64,000 bases of DNA from Bifidobacterium pseudolongum subsp. globosum (GCF_000741295.1 NZ_JGZG01000002.1:62001-126000), one strand, 5' to 3'; counted from the stretch's first letter, positions 46,504-57,040 are shown. The notes: generated from the letters alone by a model not told the origin. Translations and numbers: made by a program.

Positions 46504-48318
46504 ATGCTCACTGAATTCACCACGCCCGGCCCCGCACTCACCGTGGACGACGACGCCACCATCTACTCGCTGCTCACCACACGCTTGGCAAACAGCGCGG
46601 AGAACGCGCCGCTTGCACAGAACAAGGAGGCCGACGGTTCGTGGAGCACGATGACCGCCGTGGAGTTCAACGACCATGTGCGCGCGATCGCCAAGGGCCT
46701 CATCCAATTCGGCATCGGCAAGGGAGACGCGGTCAGCATCTTCTCGGCGACACGCATCGAATGGGGCCTGCTCGACTTCGCGCTGGCGGCCATTGGCGCG
46801 GTGTCCGTGCCGATCTACGACACCGATTCCGCGGCGCAGGCGCAGCGCATCCTCAATGATTCGGCGGTCAAACTGGCGATCGCAGACAATCAGGAACGCT
46901 TCGACCGGCTCGACTCCGTGCTCGACTCCTGCCACGCGCTTGAACGCATCCTCATGCTCGACGCGCATGCCATCAACGCCCTTGAGGGGCTCGGCGTCAT
47001 GATCTCCGACGAGGAGCTCGACGAGCGGATCGGCTCCGTGCACGCCGACGACCTGGCGACGATCGTCTACACCTCCGGTTCGACCGGCGCACCGAAAGGC
47101 GCCGAGCTCACCCACCGCAACTTCACGAGCATCACGCGCGCGGCCCAGAACTGTTTGCCCGGGGCGATCACCGGCGAGGCGCGCCTGCTGCTGTTCCTGC
47201 CGCTCGCCCACTGCTTTGCGCGCATGATCCAGTACTTCACAATCGGCTCCGCGGAAGGCGTGGTCGGGTATCTGCCGAACACGAAGACACTCCCCCGCGA
47301 CATGCAGGTGTTCCAGCCGACGTTCCTGCTCGGCGTACCCCGCGTGTTCGAGAAAGTGTACAACGCGGCATCGCGCAAAGCCGGCACCGGCTGGAAAGGC
47401 CGCATGTTCGCCAAAGCGGCCGAGGCGGCGATCGAATGGTCGACGATGCAGCAGGCGGGGGAACGCCCGACTGCGAAACAGCGAGCCGAACACGCCATGT
47501 ATGAGACGAGCGTGTACCGCACGATCCGCGGCGCGTTCGGCCCGAAGATCAAGTACCTCGCTTCGGGCGGCGCGCCGATCACGCTTGACCTGCTGCATTT
47601 CTTCAACGGCATCGGATTGACGATGATCCAGGGCTACGGCCTGACCGAAACGGCGGCACCGTTCACGTTCACGCGCGTGACTGACAATAAGATCGGCACT
47701 GTGGGGCAACCCGTGCCGGGGTCGTCGGTGCGCATCGCACCAAGCGGCGAGCTCGAAGTGCGCGGGCAGAACGTGTTCGTGGGCTACCACCATCTGCCCG
47801 AGAAAACCGCCGAGGTGTTCACCGAAGACGGCTGGCTGCGCACCGGCGATCTGGCGTCGATCGACGATGAGGGGCATATCACACTCACCGGGCGCGCCAA
47901 GGACATCATCATCACGGCGGGCGGCAAGAACGTGGCGCCGATCCCGATGGAGCAGGAGATCGCGAAATGCCCGATTGTGGAGCACGCGGTTGTTGTGGGC
48001 GACAACCGGCCGTTTGTGGCGGCCGTGGTGACGCTTGACCCCGAAGGCCTGACGCAGTGGCTGCCGACGCAGAAGCTCGCCGCGGACTTGGGGGTCGAGG
48101 AGGCCGCCGCATTGCCCGAAGTGCACGCCGAGATCCAGCGGTATGTGGACCGTGCCAACGCCGACGTCTCCCGCGCCGAGTCCGTACGCAAATTCATCGT
48201 GCTGCCCGTGCAGTTCACACAGGACAACAAGTGCCTCACGCCTTCGATGAAGGTCGTGAGGCCGAAGGTGAATGAGGTGTTTGCTCGGGAAATCGACAAG
48301 GAGATCTACGGGCGGTGA
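46504..48318 (+). CDS. fadD: Long-chain acyl-CoA synthetase (AMP-forming)
   Basis: 604 residues. Activates fatty acids with ATP and CoA. P-loop YTSGSTGAPKGAELTHRN, the YGLTET motif GYGLTETAAPFTF, and the hinge segment DGWLRTGDLASIDDEGHITLTGRAKDIIITAGGKNVAP are all present. Bifidobacteria lack beta-oxidation, so use of exogenous fatty acids for lipid synthesis is the more likely role (inference). Divergent from the ABC exporter with a ~260-base shared upstream region in which nothing else is evident. Confidence 0.94.
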   Translation: MLTEFTTPGPALTVDDDATIYSLLTTRLANSAENAPLAQNKEADGSWSTMTAVEFNDHVRAIAKGLIQFGIGKGDAVSIFSATRIEWGLLDFALAAIGAVSVPIYDTDSAAQAQRILNDSAVKLAIADNQERFDRLDSVLDSCHALERILMLDAHAINALEGLGVMISDEELDERIGSVHADDLATIVYTSGSTGAPKGAELTHRNFTSITRAAQNCLPGAITGEARLLLFLPLAHCFARMIQYFTIGSAEGVVGYLPNTKTLPRDMQVFQPTFLLGVPRVFEKVYNAASRKAGTGWKGRMFAKAAEAAIEWSTMQQAGERPTAKQRAEHAMYETSVYRTIRGAFGPKIKYLASGGAPITLDLLHFFNGIGLTMIQGYGLTETAAPFTFTRVTDNKIGTVGQPVPGSSVRIAPSGELEVRGQNVFVGYHHLPEKTAEVFTEDGWLRTGDLASIDDEGHITLTGRAKDIIITAGGKNVAPIPMEQEIAKCPIVEHAVVVGDNRPFVAAVVTLDPEGLTQWLPTQKLAADLGVEEAAALPEVHAEIQRYVDRANADVSRAESVRKFIVLPVQFTQDNKCLTPSMKVVRPKVNEVFAREIDKEIYGR

Positions 48319-48328
48319 ACCGCTGATT

Positions 48329-48359
48329 GGGCGAGTGAAGCCAAATGGCTCACTCGCCC
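48329..48359. terminator. Hairpin overlapping the maf-nudix stop
   Basis: Nine-base arms (48329-48337, 48351-48359) extended by an inner five-base pairing after a one-base bulge, between convergent fadD and maf-nudix. It shares the maf-nudix stop codon at 48350-48352. Confidence 0.6.
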
Positions 48360-49759
48360 TTATGCTCAGCCGCCAATGCGCGCAGACGCCGCGCGAAACT
48401 TGGCCAGTCAGTGCGCATCGCGGTGAGCAGCTTGCGATCGGGCACCTCATCGATCGGCACCCATACAATCTCCATGCTCTCATCATCGTTCGCCTTGGGG
48501 TTCACCTTGTGAGCCGGCTTCTCGAACGCGAACACCGTGGTATAGCTCCACGGGCCATGATCCTCGCAATACGAGCCGACCACTTCGATGTCTTCGGGCG
48601 TGATGTTCGCTTCCTCGAACGATTCGCGCAGCGCGCCCTCGATGGTGTTCTCACCGTCGGCGATGGCGCCGCCGGGAATCCCCCATGTGCCGCCTTCCGC
48701 GCTCCACGCCGCGCGGTGTTGCATCACGATGTGTGTCACCTCCCCGGTCTGTGCATCCCTGCAGGCAAGCAATACACCGGCGGCGCCGTTGGTGCCCCAA
48801 TGTTTGCGGCGGCACGCACACTCGACCCAGCCATCGCCAGGCTGGCGCACATTCTCTTTCGGAGGTAGCTTGCCACCGTTGTCCGGCGCAGCCACTTCAA
48901 AACGCTCATCACGCGTCACGTTCCACAGGTCGGTCCACTCGATGCCCAACTGTTCGGTCAATTGGCGCGCAAGCGGCAAACTGAGGCCGATGATGCCGCT
49001 AGGGTCGCCTTCAATGCCCTCGATGAATGCGCCACCGAAACCGTCGAGCGTGAACGATCCAGCCACTTCGAGCGGTTCGCCGGTGGCGATGTACCGATCG
49101 ATCATCGTGTCCGAGAACTCGCTGAAGTGCAGCGTCGCTTTGCTTGCGCCCTTCGACACGCGGCCGGTCGCGAAATCAATCAGGCAATGGCCCGTCCACA
49201 GCTCTCCGGCCGCACCGCTCATCCGGCGCAGGCGTTCGCGCGCGACTTCCGGCGTATGCGGTTTACCATACGCCTTGCCATCGAGCAAAAACATCGAATC
49301 GCAACCCAAAATGAGCGGCCCCACCCCGGCAGCGGTCAGACCGCGCCCTTCAGCGGCGAGCGCCTGCTGCAGCGGCTCCTCGGTGCGCGGAATTCGTACA
49401 CTGGAAAAATCGCGGGTCTGCGTCTCGGCGCGTACGTCGTCGGCGAGCGCCGCGGCCGGATCGTCCGCAGTCACGGCGGCAAGCGGGCGGCCGGTCACGC
49501 GCTCCCCCGTCGCTTCGCGCGCGGTCTTGGCGACGGCAAGATAGGCCTCATATACGGCGAGCGCCTTGGCTTCGGCAAGCAGCATCACCTTGGTGTCGAT
49601 CGACAGCTCGTCCACGGTGATGCCCCGTTCGTCGGCCGCCTTGGCGAGCACCGCGTCTTCATCCACATGCGACACGCGGATCGTGGGGCAGATGCCGGCG
49701 TGGAACAGGATGTCGCGGCGCGGCTTGGATTTGGAAGCGAGGATCAGCGGTATGGTCAT
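48350..49759 (-). CDS. maf: Maf-type nucleotide pyrophosphatase fused to a Nudix domain
   Basis: 469 residues. Residues about 1-285 are Maf-like: PLILASKSKPRRDIL, VSHVDEDAV, LILGCDSMFLLDGKAYGKP, and FGGAFIEGIEGDPSGIIGLSL. A ~60-residue insertion (about 80-140) sits in the Maf fold. Residues about 315-469 are a Nudix domain with box GGAIADGENTIEGALRESFEEANI, in which the usual last Gly is Asn. Both parts remove non-canonical or damaged nucleotides, so the fusion probably makes one sanitising enzyme. The CACRRKHWG segment between them may be a metal-binding linker. Start set at 49759, where Maf homology begins. Confidence 0.88.
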   Translation of the reverse strand: MTIPLILASKSKPRRDILFHAGICPTIRVSHVDEDAVLAKAADERGITVDELSIDTKVMLLAEAKALAVYEAYLAVAKTAREATGERVTGRPLAAVTADDPAAALADDVRAETQTRDFSSVRIPRTEEPLQQALAAEGRGLTAAGVGPLILGCDSMFLLDGKAYGKPHTPEVARERLRRMSGAAGELWTGHCLIDFATGRVSKGASKATLHFSEFSDTMIDRYIATGEPLEVAGSFTLDGFGGAFIEGIEGDPSGIIGLSLPLARQLTEQLGIEWTDLWNVTRDERFEVAAPDNGGKLPPKENVRQPGDGWVECACRRKHWGTNGAAGVLLACRDAQTGEVTHIVMQHRAAWSAEGGTWGIPGGAIADGENTIEGALRESFEEANITPEDIEVVGSYCEDHGPWSYTTVFAFEKPAHKVNPKANDDESMEIVWVPIDEVPDRKLLTAMRTDWPSFARRLRALAAEHKGE

Positions 49760-49948
49760 AACCCACCACCATACTGCTGCCGCAGCATATGCAGTAAAGT
49801 GACCCCAGCATATAGCACCGCACTCATACATGATCGCCATGGCCAAACCATGGATTCAGTAAAGATTCCGCTTGTATTGACGTCTGCGGCTGTCTCTTCA
49901 TACCGTTTGCTTTATTATGTCACTATACGTTCGCAGGATTGGAGACCT

Positions 49949-51040
49949 ATGACCAATTTAATCGTCACTATCAGCGATTACACAAACTACGGCAATAGAC
50001 TGCAGAATTACGCACTGACGCAGCTCCTTTCAGACGCGTACGGCGAGACCACAACGGCCCGTTTCCAGTCCAATCTCCCCACATTCAAGCACAAGCTCGT
50101 GCGCAATGCCAAGAAGACAGCAAAACGCCTACGCGCAAATATTGTGCGAGGGCAGAAACTGCTCGACTTGCAGCGCACCCGCAAATGCGTCGCGTTCACC
50201 AAACGCTACATTCCCGATGATCGCTTCACGCTCACCGACTACAGGGGGCTCACCGCCAAACAAGGCGCCACGTACAACCGGGTGGTCCTTGGTTCCGACC
50301 AGATCTGGAACTACAACTGGATCACCAAACGCGATCTTGGATTGGCACTCGGTTCCTTCACACCAGCCGGCTGCCCTGTCATCAGCTATGCTGCGAGTTT
50401 CGGAATCTCCTCAATCGACGAAGACACGCAAGCAGTCTTCAAACAGTATCTGCCGAAACTCAAGGCGATCTCAGTCCGTGAGTTCCGTGGCGCCGAACTG
50501 GTGAAGGAGATGACTGGTCTCGACGCCACTGTGGTGCTCGACCCAACGCTCATGCTGACCGCTAACGATTGGAAGACCATCACAGAGGGCTTTGTGCCCA
50601 AAGACGACAAATACGTGCTCACCTACTTCCTCGGCCACCCGAGCGATGAGCAGGAGAGGAACATTCAGGAATATGCCAAGAAGCACGGGTGCAGAATCCG
50701 CCGTATTCTTGACATGCGTGACCCTCAGACTTATCTTGCCGGCCCACAGGACTTCGTGGAATTGTTCTCCAAAGCCGAATATGTGTTCACCGACTCATAC
50801 CACGCATGCTGTTTCTCCATGCTGTTCCACAAGCAATTCACCGTATTCAACCGCGCGAACATGACCGGTAAATCCAGCATGAACTCACGGATGGAAACAT
50901 TGTTCCGACTATTCGATCTTGAATCGGTGATAATCGATGCTGGCCTCGCCCCGACAATCGACTACGAGAATGTCGACCGATTGCTCGCAGCGCGTCGGGA
51001 ACGGTCAGGTGCATGGCTTGCAGAGGCCATGCACGACTAG
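49949..51040 (+). CDS. Polysaccharide pyruvyl transferase family protein
   Basis: 363 residues, GT-B-like CsaB/WcaK fold. N-terminal IVTISDYTNYGNRLQNYALTQLL and the VLGSDQIWNYNW segment, then VLDPTLMLTANDWKTI and the C-terminal FVTDSYHACCFSMLF-like motif match the family that adds ketal-linked pyruvate from phosphoenolpyruvate to surface sugars. GGAG lies four bases before the ATG. It starts the second polysaccharide block; the base composition is somewhat richer in A/T than the housekeeping genes. Confidence 0.88.
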   Translation: MTNLIVTISDYTNYGNRLQNYALTQLLSDAYGETTTARFQSNLPTFKHKLVRNAKKTAKRLRANIVRGQKLLDLQRTRKCVAFTKRYIPDDRFTLTDYRGLTAKQGATYNRVVLGSDQIWNYNWITKRDLGLALGSFTPAGCPVISYAASFGISSIDEDTQAVFKQYLPKLKAISVREFRGAELVKEMTGLDATVVLDPTLMLTANDWKTITEGFVPKDDKYVLTYFLGHPSDEQERNIQEYAKKHGCRIRRILDMRDPQTYLAGPQDFVELFSKAEYVFTDSYHACCFSMLFHKQFTVFNRANMTGKSSMNSRMETLFRLFDLESVIIDAGLAPTIDYENVDRLLAARRERSGAWLAEAMHD

Positions 51041-51183
51041 GACTTGGCTTGCGCCTATGTACGCCCTGAAGGAACACCTTCGTATGCTATGCGCCCTATG
51101 ATATTGAGAGTACAAGGACCAGGACACTGCAGCGGCCACACAATGAAGCGCAGTCGGGTGGATTCGAGGGAAAGGCCCAACAC

Positions 51184-51747
51184 ATGAAGGTGCTGTTCGT
51201 ATGCACGGGAAACATCTGCCGCTCCCCCATGGGAGAGCTCATGTTCCCACTATTCTTCCATCATACTGACATTGAGACTGATAGCGCTGGCACGCAAGGG
51301 CTCATCAGCAACCCCATCGATCCGTCGAGCGCCCGACTCATGGAGCTCGACGGCATCGATTCAAGCGCGTTCCGTTCTAAACGACTCACCCCGCAGCTTG
51401 CAATGGACAGTGACCTGATTCTGTGCTTCACCGAACATCAGCGTAATAAAATCATCGCGCTTGCACCACGTGTGCGTACGCGCACATTTGTACTCAGCGA
51501 TTTTGCCAACTTGTGTCAATACTTCAGCGACCACAACCTACTCAAAAGCGGCACGGTGGAGAACCGTTTGCACGAGGTCATCTACAATGCCTCGATGGTG
51601 AGGCATGCGCTGCCGGCTGCAGAAGACATCGACGATCCCTACCGCAAGGAGTTCTCCGCATTCCAGAAAGCCCATGACCAGATCGGTTACGCATTCGCGG
51701 ACATCGCCCAAGCACTCGAGCCTAGCACAGCCGAACACGCGGAATGA
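51184..51747 (+). CDS. Low-molecular-weight protein tyrosine phosphatase (Wzb-like)
   Basis: 187 residues. Active-site loop VCTGNICRSPM (Cys7 and Arg13 of CX5R) at the N-terminus and the general acid in EDIDDPYR. In polysaccharide loci such phosphatases act on tyrosine kinases that control chain length; no such kinase (Wzc/CapB) is visible here. About 35 residues longer than the usual ~150, mainly at the C-terminus. It lies 143 bases after the pyruvyl transferase on the same strand. Confidence 0.9.
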   Translation: MKVLFVCTGNICRSPMGELMFPLFFHHTDIETDSAGTQGLISNPIDPSSARLMELDGIDSSAFRSKRLTPQLAMDSDLILCFTEHQRNKIIALAPRVRTRTFVLSDFANLCQYFSDHNLLKSGTVENRLHEVIYNASMVRHALPAAEDIDDPYRKEFSAFQKAHDQIGYAFADIAQALEPSTAEHAE

Positions 51748-51756
51748 CTTTTCAGG

Positions 51757-52665
51757 TCAGAACCACATGTCACGAATTGTCAATATGACCTGTTTGTAGT
51801 CTTTGAAAGACATATAACGCATTGGCAGATGGGTCATCCCCTCAGCAATGAAGCGGCGCAGCTGCTTCAGCAACACCTTCTTGCGTTCCCTCTCTTCCGG
51901 CGGCAGCGGCAATGCCCGTACATTCCGGTATATCACCCCGGCCCCACGCATAACGTCAAACCGAGCGCATGACATCAGTTCCGGCGCCGTGTGAGCGACG
52001 AAATCCAGCTCATCCTGAGCTCGAGCAGGCCAGCCCATACGTGTGCCGATGTTATGCACCCGGGTGACGGACTCCTCATTGTCCATGTAATGGTAGCCTT
52101 CAGGACGTGGCATGACGTAGGTGGAATGAGCTTTTGCAAATAGCTTCGTCAACATCAACGCGTCACAGCCAATGGTGTGGCTGCTGAAACTCAACCCATC
52201 GAAGAGAACTCGACGAACGCAACTTATCCATATGGTGTGTTCGATATGATTCAACAGATACTGAATCAGAGCCTGAGGATACCCGTATTGACCCGTCACC
52301 CGCCCTGCCACCACAACATCCACCGCTTGGTCGACAGCAAGCTCCATGTATGAGGCAACCCAATCAGGGTCGATCCAATCGTCGCTATCGACCCACATGA
52401 TGTATTCCCCCTGCGCCACGGAGAGCCCCGTGTTGCGGGCAGCCGGTTCGCCCCCATTCGACTGATGAACCACTTGTACATTGTCATATCGCTTGGCGTA
52501 TTCGTCGCAGATCGCGGGGCTTCCATCAGTCGATCCGTCATCCACCAGAACCAATTCCAGATTGGTGTATGACTGATGCAGCACACTATCGCAGCAGGTA
52601 CGCAAATATGCCGAGCTGTTGTAGACCGGCACAATGACACTGACCAAGGGGGTGTTCCGGTTCAT
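51757..52665 (-). CDS. Family 2 glycosyltransferase
   Basis: 302 residues, GT2: VSVIVPVYNSSAYLRTCCDSVLHQSYTN, VLVDDGSTDGS and the DXD motif MWVDSDDWIDPDWV. The C-terminal part is typical of EpsJ-like enzymes. It converges with the tyrosine phosphatase (nine bases between stops) and diverges from the leucine-rich-repeat gene. Donor and acceptor are unknown. Confidence 0.9.
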   Translation of the reverse strand: MNRNTPLVSVIVPVYNSSAYLRTCCDSVLHQSYTNLELVLVDDGSTDGSPAICDEYAKRYDNVQVVHQSNGGEPAARNTGLSVAQGEYIMWVDSDDWIDPDWVASYMELAVDQAVDVVVAGRVTGQYGYPQALIQYLLNHIEHTIWISCVRRVLFDGLSFSSHTIGCDALMLTKLFAKAHSTYVMPRPEGYHYMDNEESVTRVHNIGTRMGWPARAQDELDFVAHTAPELMSCARFDVMRGAGVIYRNVRALPLPPEERERKKVLLKQLRRFIAEGMTHLPMRYMSFKDYKQVILTIRDMWF

Positions 52666-52857
52666 TGTTCGACCCCGCCCTTTCTTTTCTCCACCATTTT
52701 TTCACAACACCTCCAGAACACGGGCTGTTGCGCATATTCCACTGTATTAGAATGGTTTCTTACGGAATTTATTCAGGCACAACCATACAACATGCGCTGC
52801 CACAAAGAGGATGGCAACCATGCTTTGTGCACGATTATAGATTGAGGAGGGATTCTC

Positions 52858-55838
52858 GTGTATACCAAAACGATTCGACGGCTGTCTCTTCTGGTGGGGA
52901 TGCTGCTGGCCGTTGCACTTGTAGCTGTGCCAGTCGCTCCGCCGGCCTTCGCGGAAGAAGCCAGGCACCACCAGTAGCTGCGCGGTAGGCAGCAATAGCT
53001 TTGCTCAGTGCCTGCCCGACGCCAATCTGCGCAAAACCGTGATGGGCACCTTGAAAATCTCCGACGAGGGCACCGTCATTACGCAGGCACACGTGCATGC
53101 ATTGACCTCGCTGGACGCCCGTAATGCGGGCATCGCCGATCTGACTGGATTGGGAGTGTTCTCCTCATTGGAGCGCCTGTGGCTGTACAACAACAATATC
53201 AGCGACTTAGGCCCACTCTCATCATTGGCCAATCTGCAGGACCTCGGCTTGGGAGACAACGATATCAGCGATTATCTCCGCCTCAGCGGGTTGACTAAGC
53301 TCACCACCATCAATTTGACCCACAACTCGATCGCTTCAATCGCCCCATTGGCTTCGGCCAAGAACCTCGAATATCTGTGGGCCTCTTCCAACCAATTGAC
53401 CAATGTTGATGTAATCAATAATTTCACGCACATGAAGGGAGCCGATCTGAGCCGCAACAAGGTGTTCAGCGCAGCTAATATCAAGTTGGATCCCCCTAAG
53501 TATTTGGTGATGACCGGTCAGGTAATCGAATATGACATCACCGTCGATTTCGGTGCCACGTTCAGCGTGGACACCCCTATTGGATACGACGGCAAGCATA
53601 TTCAACCCATGTCCATCGCCAACAATGGCACCTATGACGCTTCCACCGGAAAGATCACCTGGAAGGCGGACCAGTACAGCGGCATCGGTCTGGTTGCCGT
53701 ATACCAGTCGCAAGGCGGTGGCCAATCCGGCGACCGGCCGTTCTCCGGAATCGTTCGCGCCAATGTGACGCATACAGGCGCCGAAAACGTCGAGCCGGAA
53801 GATACCGCCACACCTCCTGCCTGGCGTGAAGCCCCGGCCGGAACAGAGGCCACTAAAACAACATGCCAGGAGGGGACTTCCACTTTCGCACAGTGTTTCC
53901 CCGACGCCGCTCTTGCAACGGCGGTCTCCAAGGAATTGGGACGCACATCTTCCGATGTGGTAGCCGTTGGCGAGTTGGGGAAGGTAACCAAGCTGCTCGC
54001 CAACAACACCGGCATCAAGGTCCTTTCAGGCATGGAGCACCTCGTCAATCTGCGAAGCATCCACATGTCCGACAATCCGATCAGTGACATCTCGCCGCTG
54101 GCATCGCTGTCAAAGCTCTACGATGTACAGTTCTACAACGACCGAGTGGTGGATGTCAGTGCATTGGCGAACAAGCCTGATTTGTGGGGCCTCGGGCTTG
54201 GCAACAACTACATCGAAGATATCTCCACCATCACCAATGTGCCCAAGCTCGCTTGGGTGGACATTTATTCGAACAACATCACCGATTTTTCCATTGTTCG
54301 TCAGTGGCCCACATTGAACGCCCTATGGGTTTCAGGAAACCCCTTCACTGACGTCAGCCTCATCGCCGACGTCAAGGGTCTGCGCAGGCTGCAGCTCGAA
54401 TCCAACGGAATCGACGACATGTCGGCGTTCCAGAAGCTGGAGCCCACAGAATACTCGATGAACGATGGGCAGAGTGTGTGGCGCGACCCTGTCACGGTGA
54501 ATGCCAGGGAGACCGTGAGCGTGCGCACCGCTAAAGGCCGCATGGGTCAGTATCTCACGCCTAAGAACATCTCACCGGCCGGGCACATACGATCCTGCCA
54601 CTGGTACCGTGACTTGGACGAATGTATCCCGAAGCGGCAAGTACTCCTTCACCTTCAGTGAATCGGACAATTGGGATTACCTGTTCTCCGGAAAGGTTCG
54701 CCAACCAGTCACTGTGAACCAGACCGACAAGACCGCCCCAGTTATCACCGGAGTCTATGACACTTACTCCACAATCGACCAGCCCTATGATTGGATGGAT
54801 GGGGTTAAGGCCACCGATGACGTTGATGGCGATATTACAGACCGTATCCAGATTCCCAAGAACACGCTGGACATCCATAAGTTGGGCACATATGCCATCC
54901 AGTATTATGTGGAAGACAACGCGCAGAACAAGACCTGGAGCGGGCGCAAAGTCACCGTGACCAACGCCACGCTGGATTCACTGATTTCCTATTCCGTGAC
55001 CACCAAGGTCGGAACCGCCCCCACGCTCCCGGTCTATGCTAAGGCGACATGGAGCGACGGGAAAACCAGCTACGAGGGTGTCACATGGGAAAGCGTCCCA
55101 GCAGAGCAATACAACAAGGCTGGCTCGTTCATCGTACAGGGCACGTCCCGCGGCAAGAAGGTCACCACTACGGTCTATGTGGAAAAGAAAGACATCCCCA
55201 TCGACTCCGTTGCCATCAACGGCGACCAGATCGTCAGCGGATCCCTGCAACTCAATACACAGGCAAAGGCGACACTGAAGGCCTCCACACTTCCAGCCGA
55301 TGCCAAGGAACCAACCATCACATGGTCGGTGAAAGACACCTCCATAGCCTCGGTGGATCAGAAAGGCACCGTCACCGCCATCAAGCCGGGGACAACGGAA
55401 GTCATCGCCACGGCAGACGACAAAACGGCCTCCGTCAAATTGACCGTTCGCCAGCGATTCCCTGATGTACCCCCCGAGCGCACTGTTCGCCAGTGACATT
55501 GACTGGCTGACCTCGGTGCGCATCACACAGGCAACAGCAACGGCACCTACGGGTATGGGCAGACACTTAGGCATCAGGACATGGCTATTTTCCTGTACAG
55601 GTTTGCCAAGCTGCAGAATATCGGATCCGCGTCCACCTTCAAACCCTCTGCAAAGGATTATGCCAAGTTCAAGGATGTGAAGAAGGGAAGCTTCGCGGCT
55701 ACGGAAATCCTCTGGCTCGCCTCCACCGGTATCACCCAAGGTAACCCAGACGGCACCTTTCGCGGCACCAACAAACTGAACAGGCAAGATATGGCTGTGT
55801 TCCTACACCGCATGTACACCTATCTGCGCAAGTCATGA
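52858..55838 (+). pseudogene. Leucine-rich-repeat / Ig-like / SLH-like surface protein with four frameshifts
   Basis: Begins with a good ribosome site (GAGGAGG) and GTG 52858, encoding a signal peptide ending PAFAEEA. The mature protein then runs in other frames: two leucine-rich domains (about 53000-53500 and 53870-54430), each with a following beta-sheet unit, a DUF5011-like domain (about 54720-54960), a Big_4-like and a Big_2-like Ig domain (about 54965-55460). Two C-terminal SLH-like modules (FPDVP...IDWL; FKDV...ILWL...GI) end at TGA 55838. Frame breaks: extra base near 52963, extra G in 54581-54583, extra C in the C6 run 55470-55475, missing G near 55530. Restoring them gives one continuous ~990-residue exported adhesin-like protein. 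Confidence 0.85.
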
Positions 55839-55848
55839 AGTCTTTCAA

Positions 55849-55910
55849 TGACCTGTGGTAATGGCTGAGGGGCCCGGTCAACCGGGCCCCTCAGCCATTA
55901 CCACAGGTCA
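55849..55910. terminator. 62-base near-perfect palindrome after the surface protein gene
   Basis: Thirty-base perfect arms at 55849-55878 and 55881-55910 with two bases between; the right arm ends with the stop codon of the convergent GT4 gene. Bidirectional terminator by position. Confidence 0.75.
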
Positions 55911-57032
55911 TTTCGCAAGTCTGCCATATGTTGCCTTCATCCGGCGTATGCCATCAGTCATGTCGTACCCGGCCCGACGCACCGCGTTCGCATAGCCCTT
56001 GCGCACGTCGGCCCCAATCGGTTGCTGAACTTCATGCCGCATCTGGCTGGCCCACTGATCAGCACCATGTTCCAGAGACTCGAACCGGATCAGATTGGCG
56101 ATATCCGTCTCTTTCGTAATGGCTTCCGAAGCCAAAATAGGAAGTCCGTTAGCCTGCGCTTCAACCAAGGTGACGGGCAGTCCTTCGTGTTTGGAGGGGA
56201 AAACAGCCAGATCAGCCGCGCTGTACAACTGCGGGATATCCGTGCGAACTCCCAGAAAACGCACGCTATCACTCACGCCAAGCGTTGACGCCAACCGCTG
56301 CATGTCATTCAGCATACCGTTGTGGTTGCCCACAAGAAGCAACACCGAATCGGCATCTTCCGCATGATATTTGGCAAATACCTCGATAAGGAACCGCTGG
56401 TTCTTTTGCTCGCTGAACCGCCCAACATGGATGAAGACATGTGTGGACGGTGCAATTTCCAATTCTTTCCGTATCCGTTCACGATCCTGCGCATTGAACT
56501 CATACCGTTCCACATCCACGCCATTGGGAATCAACTCGAAGGGATGCCGTTTGCCGAACATGTAGAATCCTGCCGCTTGTGAACAAGCGAGCAAGCAATC
56601 CACTTTGCCTACGACGAATGGGCGAAGGAGATAATGCAGCCGTGCTGCAGGAGTCGTCGATGACGGTTGCGTATTATGCGAATGGATGATCACCTTGCTT
56701 TGCGTATACCGCTTGGCCCAGAGAATCGGCGGAAATTTCAGCAAGGAATTCTTATTGAAATGTATAATATCATAATTATTATTAAATATATTTAATATAT
56801 TCTTTTTATATGATTTCGAGAACACGCTACCCGCACATTCCACCATGCCGACACCCATGCCTTCCAGCCGCTTGCTGACATTCGAGTTGCTATTCTGCAC
56901 AACCACATCGATGTCGTAGTCATCGAGCAGTGGAAGAATTTCATTGGCGATGAATGCTTCCACTCCTCCCCAATTCTCACTGGCCTCAAATACCAGGACG
57001 GAAGGTTTGCCGATCTGCCTCTGCCTGCCCAT
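55908..57032 (-). CDS. Family 4 glycosyltransferase
   Basis: 374 residues, GT-B fold. N-terminal VLVFEASENWGGVEAFIANEI, LIPNGVDVERYEF, VGRFSEQKNQRFLIEVFAKY, and the C-terminal donor-binding PQLYSAADLAVFPSKHEGLPVTLVEAQANGLP with the E-x7-E pattern. A very A/T-rich stretch in the first third (about 56745-56820) contrasts with the rest of the window. Start at 57032 with GAGGTG ahead; an in-frame GTG/ATG upstream overlaps the previous gene. It is translated right after the neighbouring GT4. Confidence 0.9.
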   Translation of the reverse strand: MGRQRQIGKPSVLVFEASENWGGVEAFIANEILPLLDDYDIDVVVQNSNSNVSKRLEGMGVGMVECAGSVFSKSYKKNILNIFNNNYDIIHFNKNSLLKFPPILWAKRYTQSKVIIHSHNTQPSSTTPAARLHYLLRPFVVGKVDCLLACSQAAGFYMFGKRHPFELIPNGVDVERYEFNAQDRERIRKELEIAPSTHVFIHVGRFSEQKNQRFLIEVFAKYHAEDADSVLLLVGNHNGMLNDMQRLASTLGVSDSVRFLGVRTDIPQLYSAADLAVFPSKHEGLPVTLVEAQANGLPILASEAITKETDIANLIRFESLEHGADQWASQMRHEVQQPIGADVRKGYANAVRRAGYDMTDGIRRMKATYGRLAK

Positions 57033-57040
57033 GCCGCACC

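Noticed and set aside
46306..48486. 726-codon open frame on the minus strand
   Set aside because: Antisense of fadD, whose motifs are complete on the plus strand.
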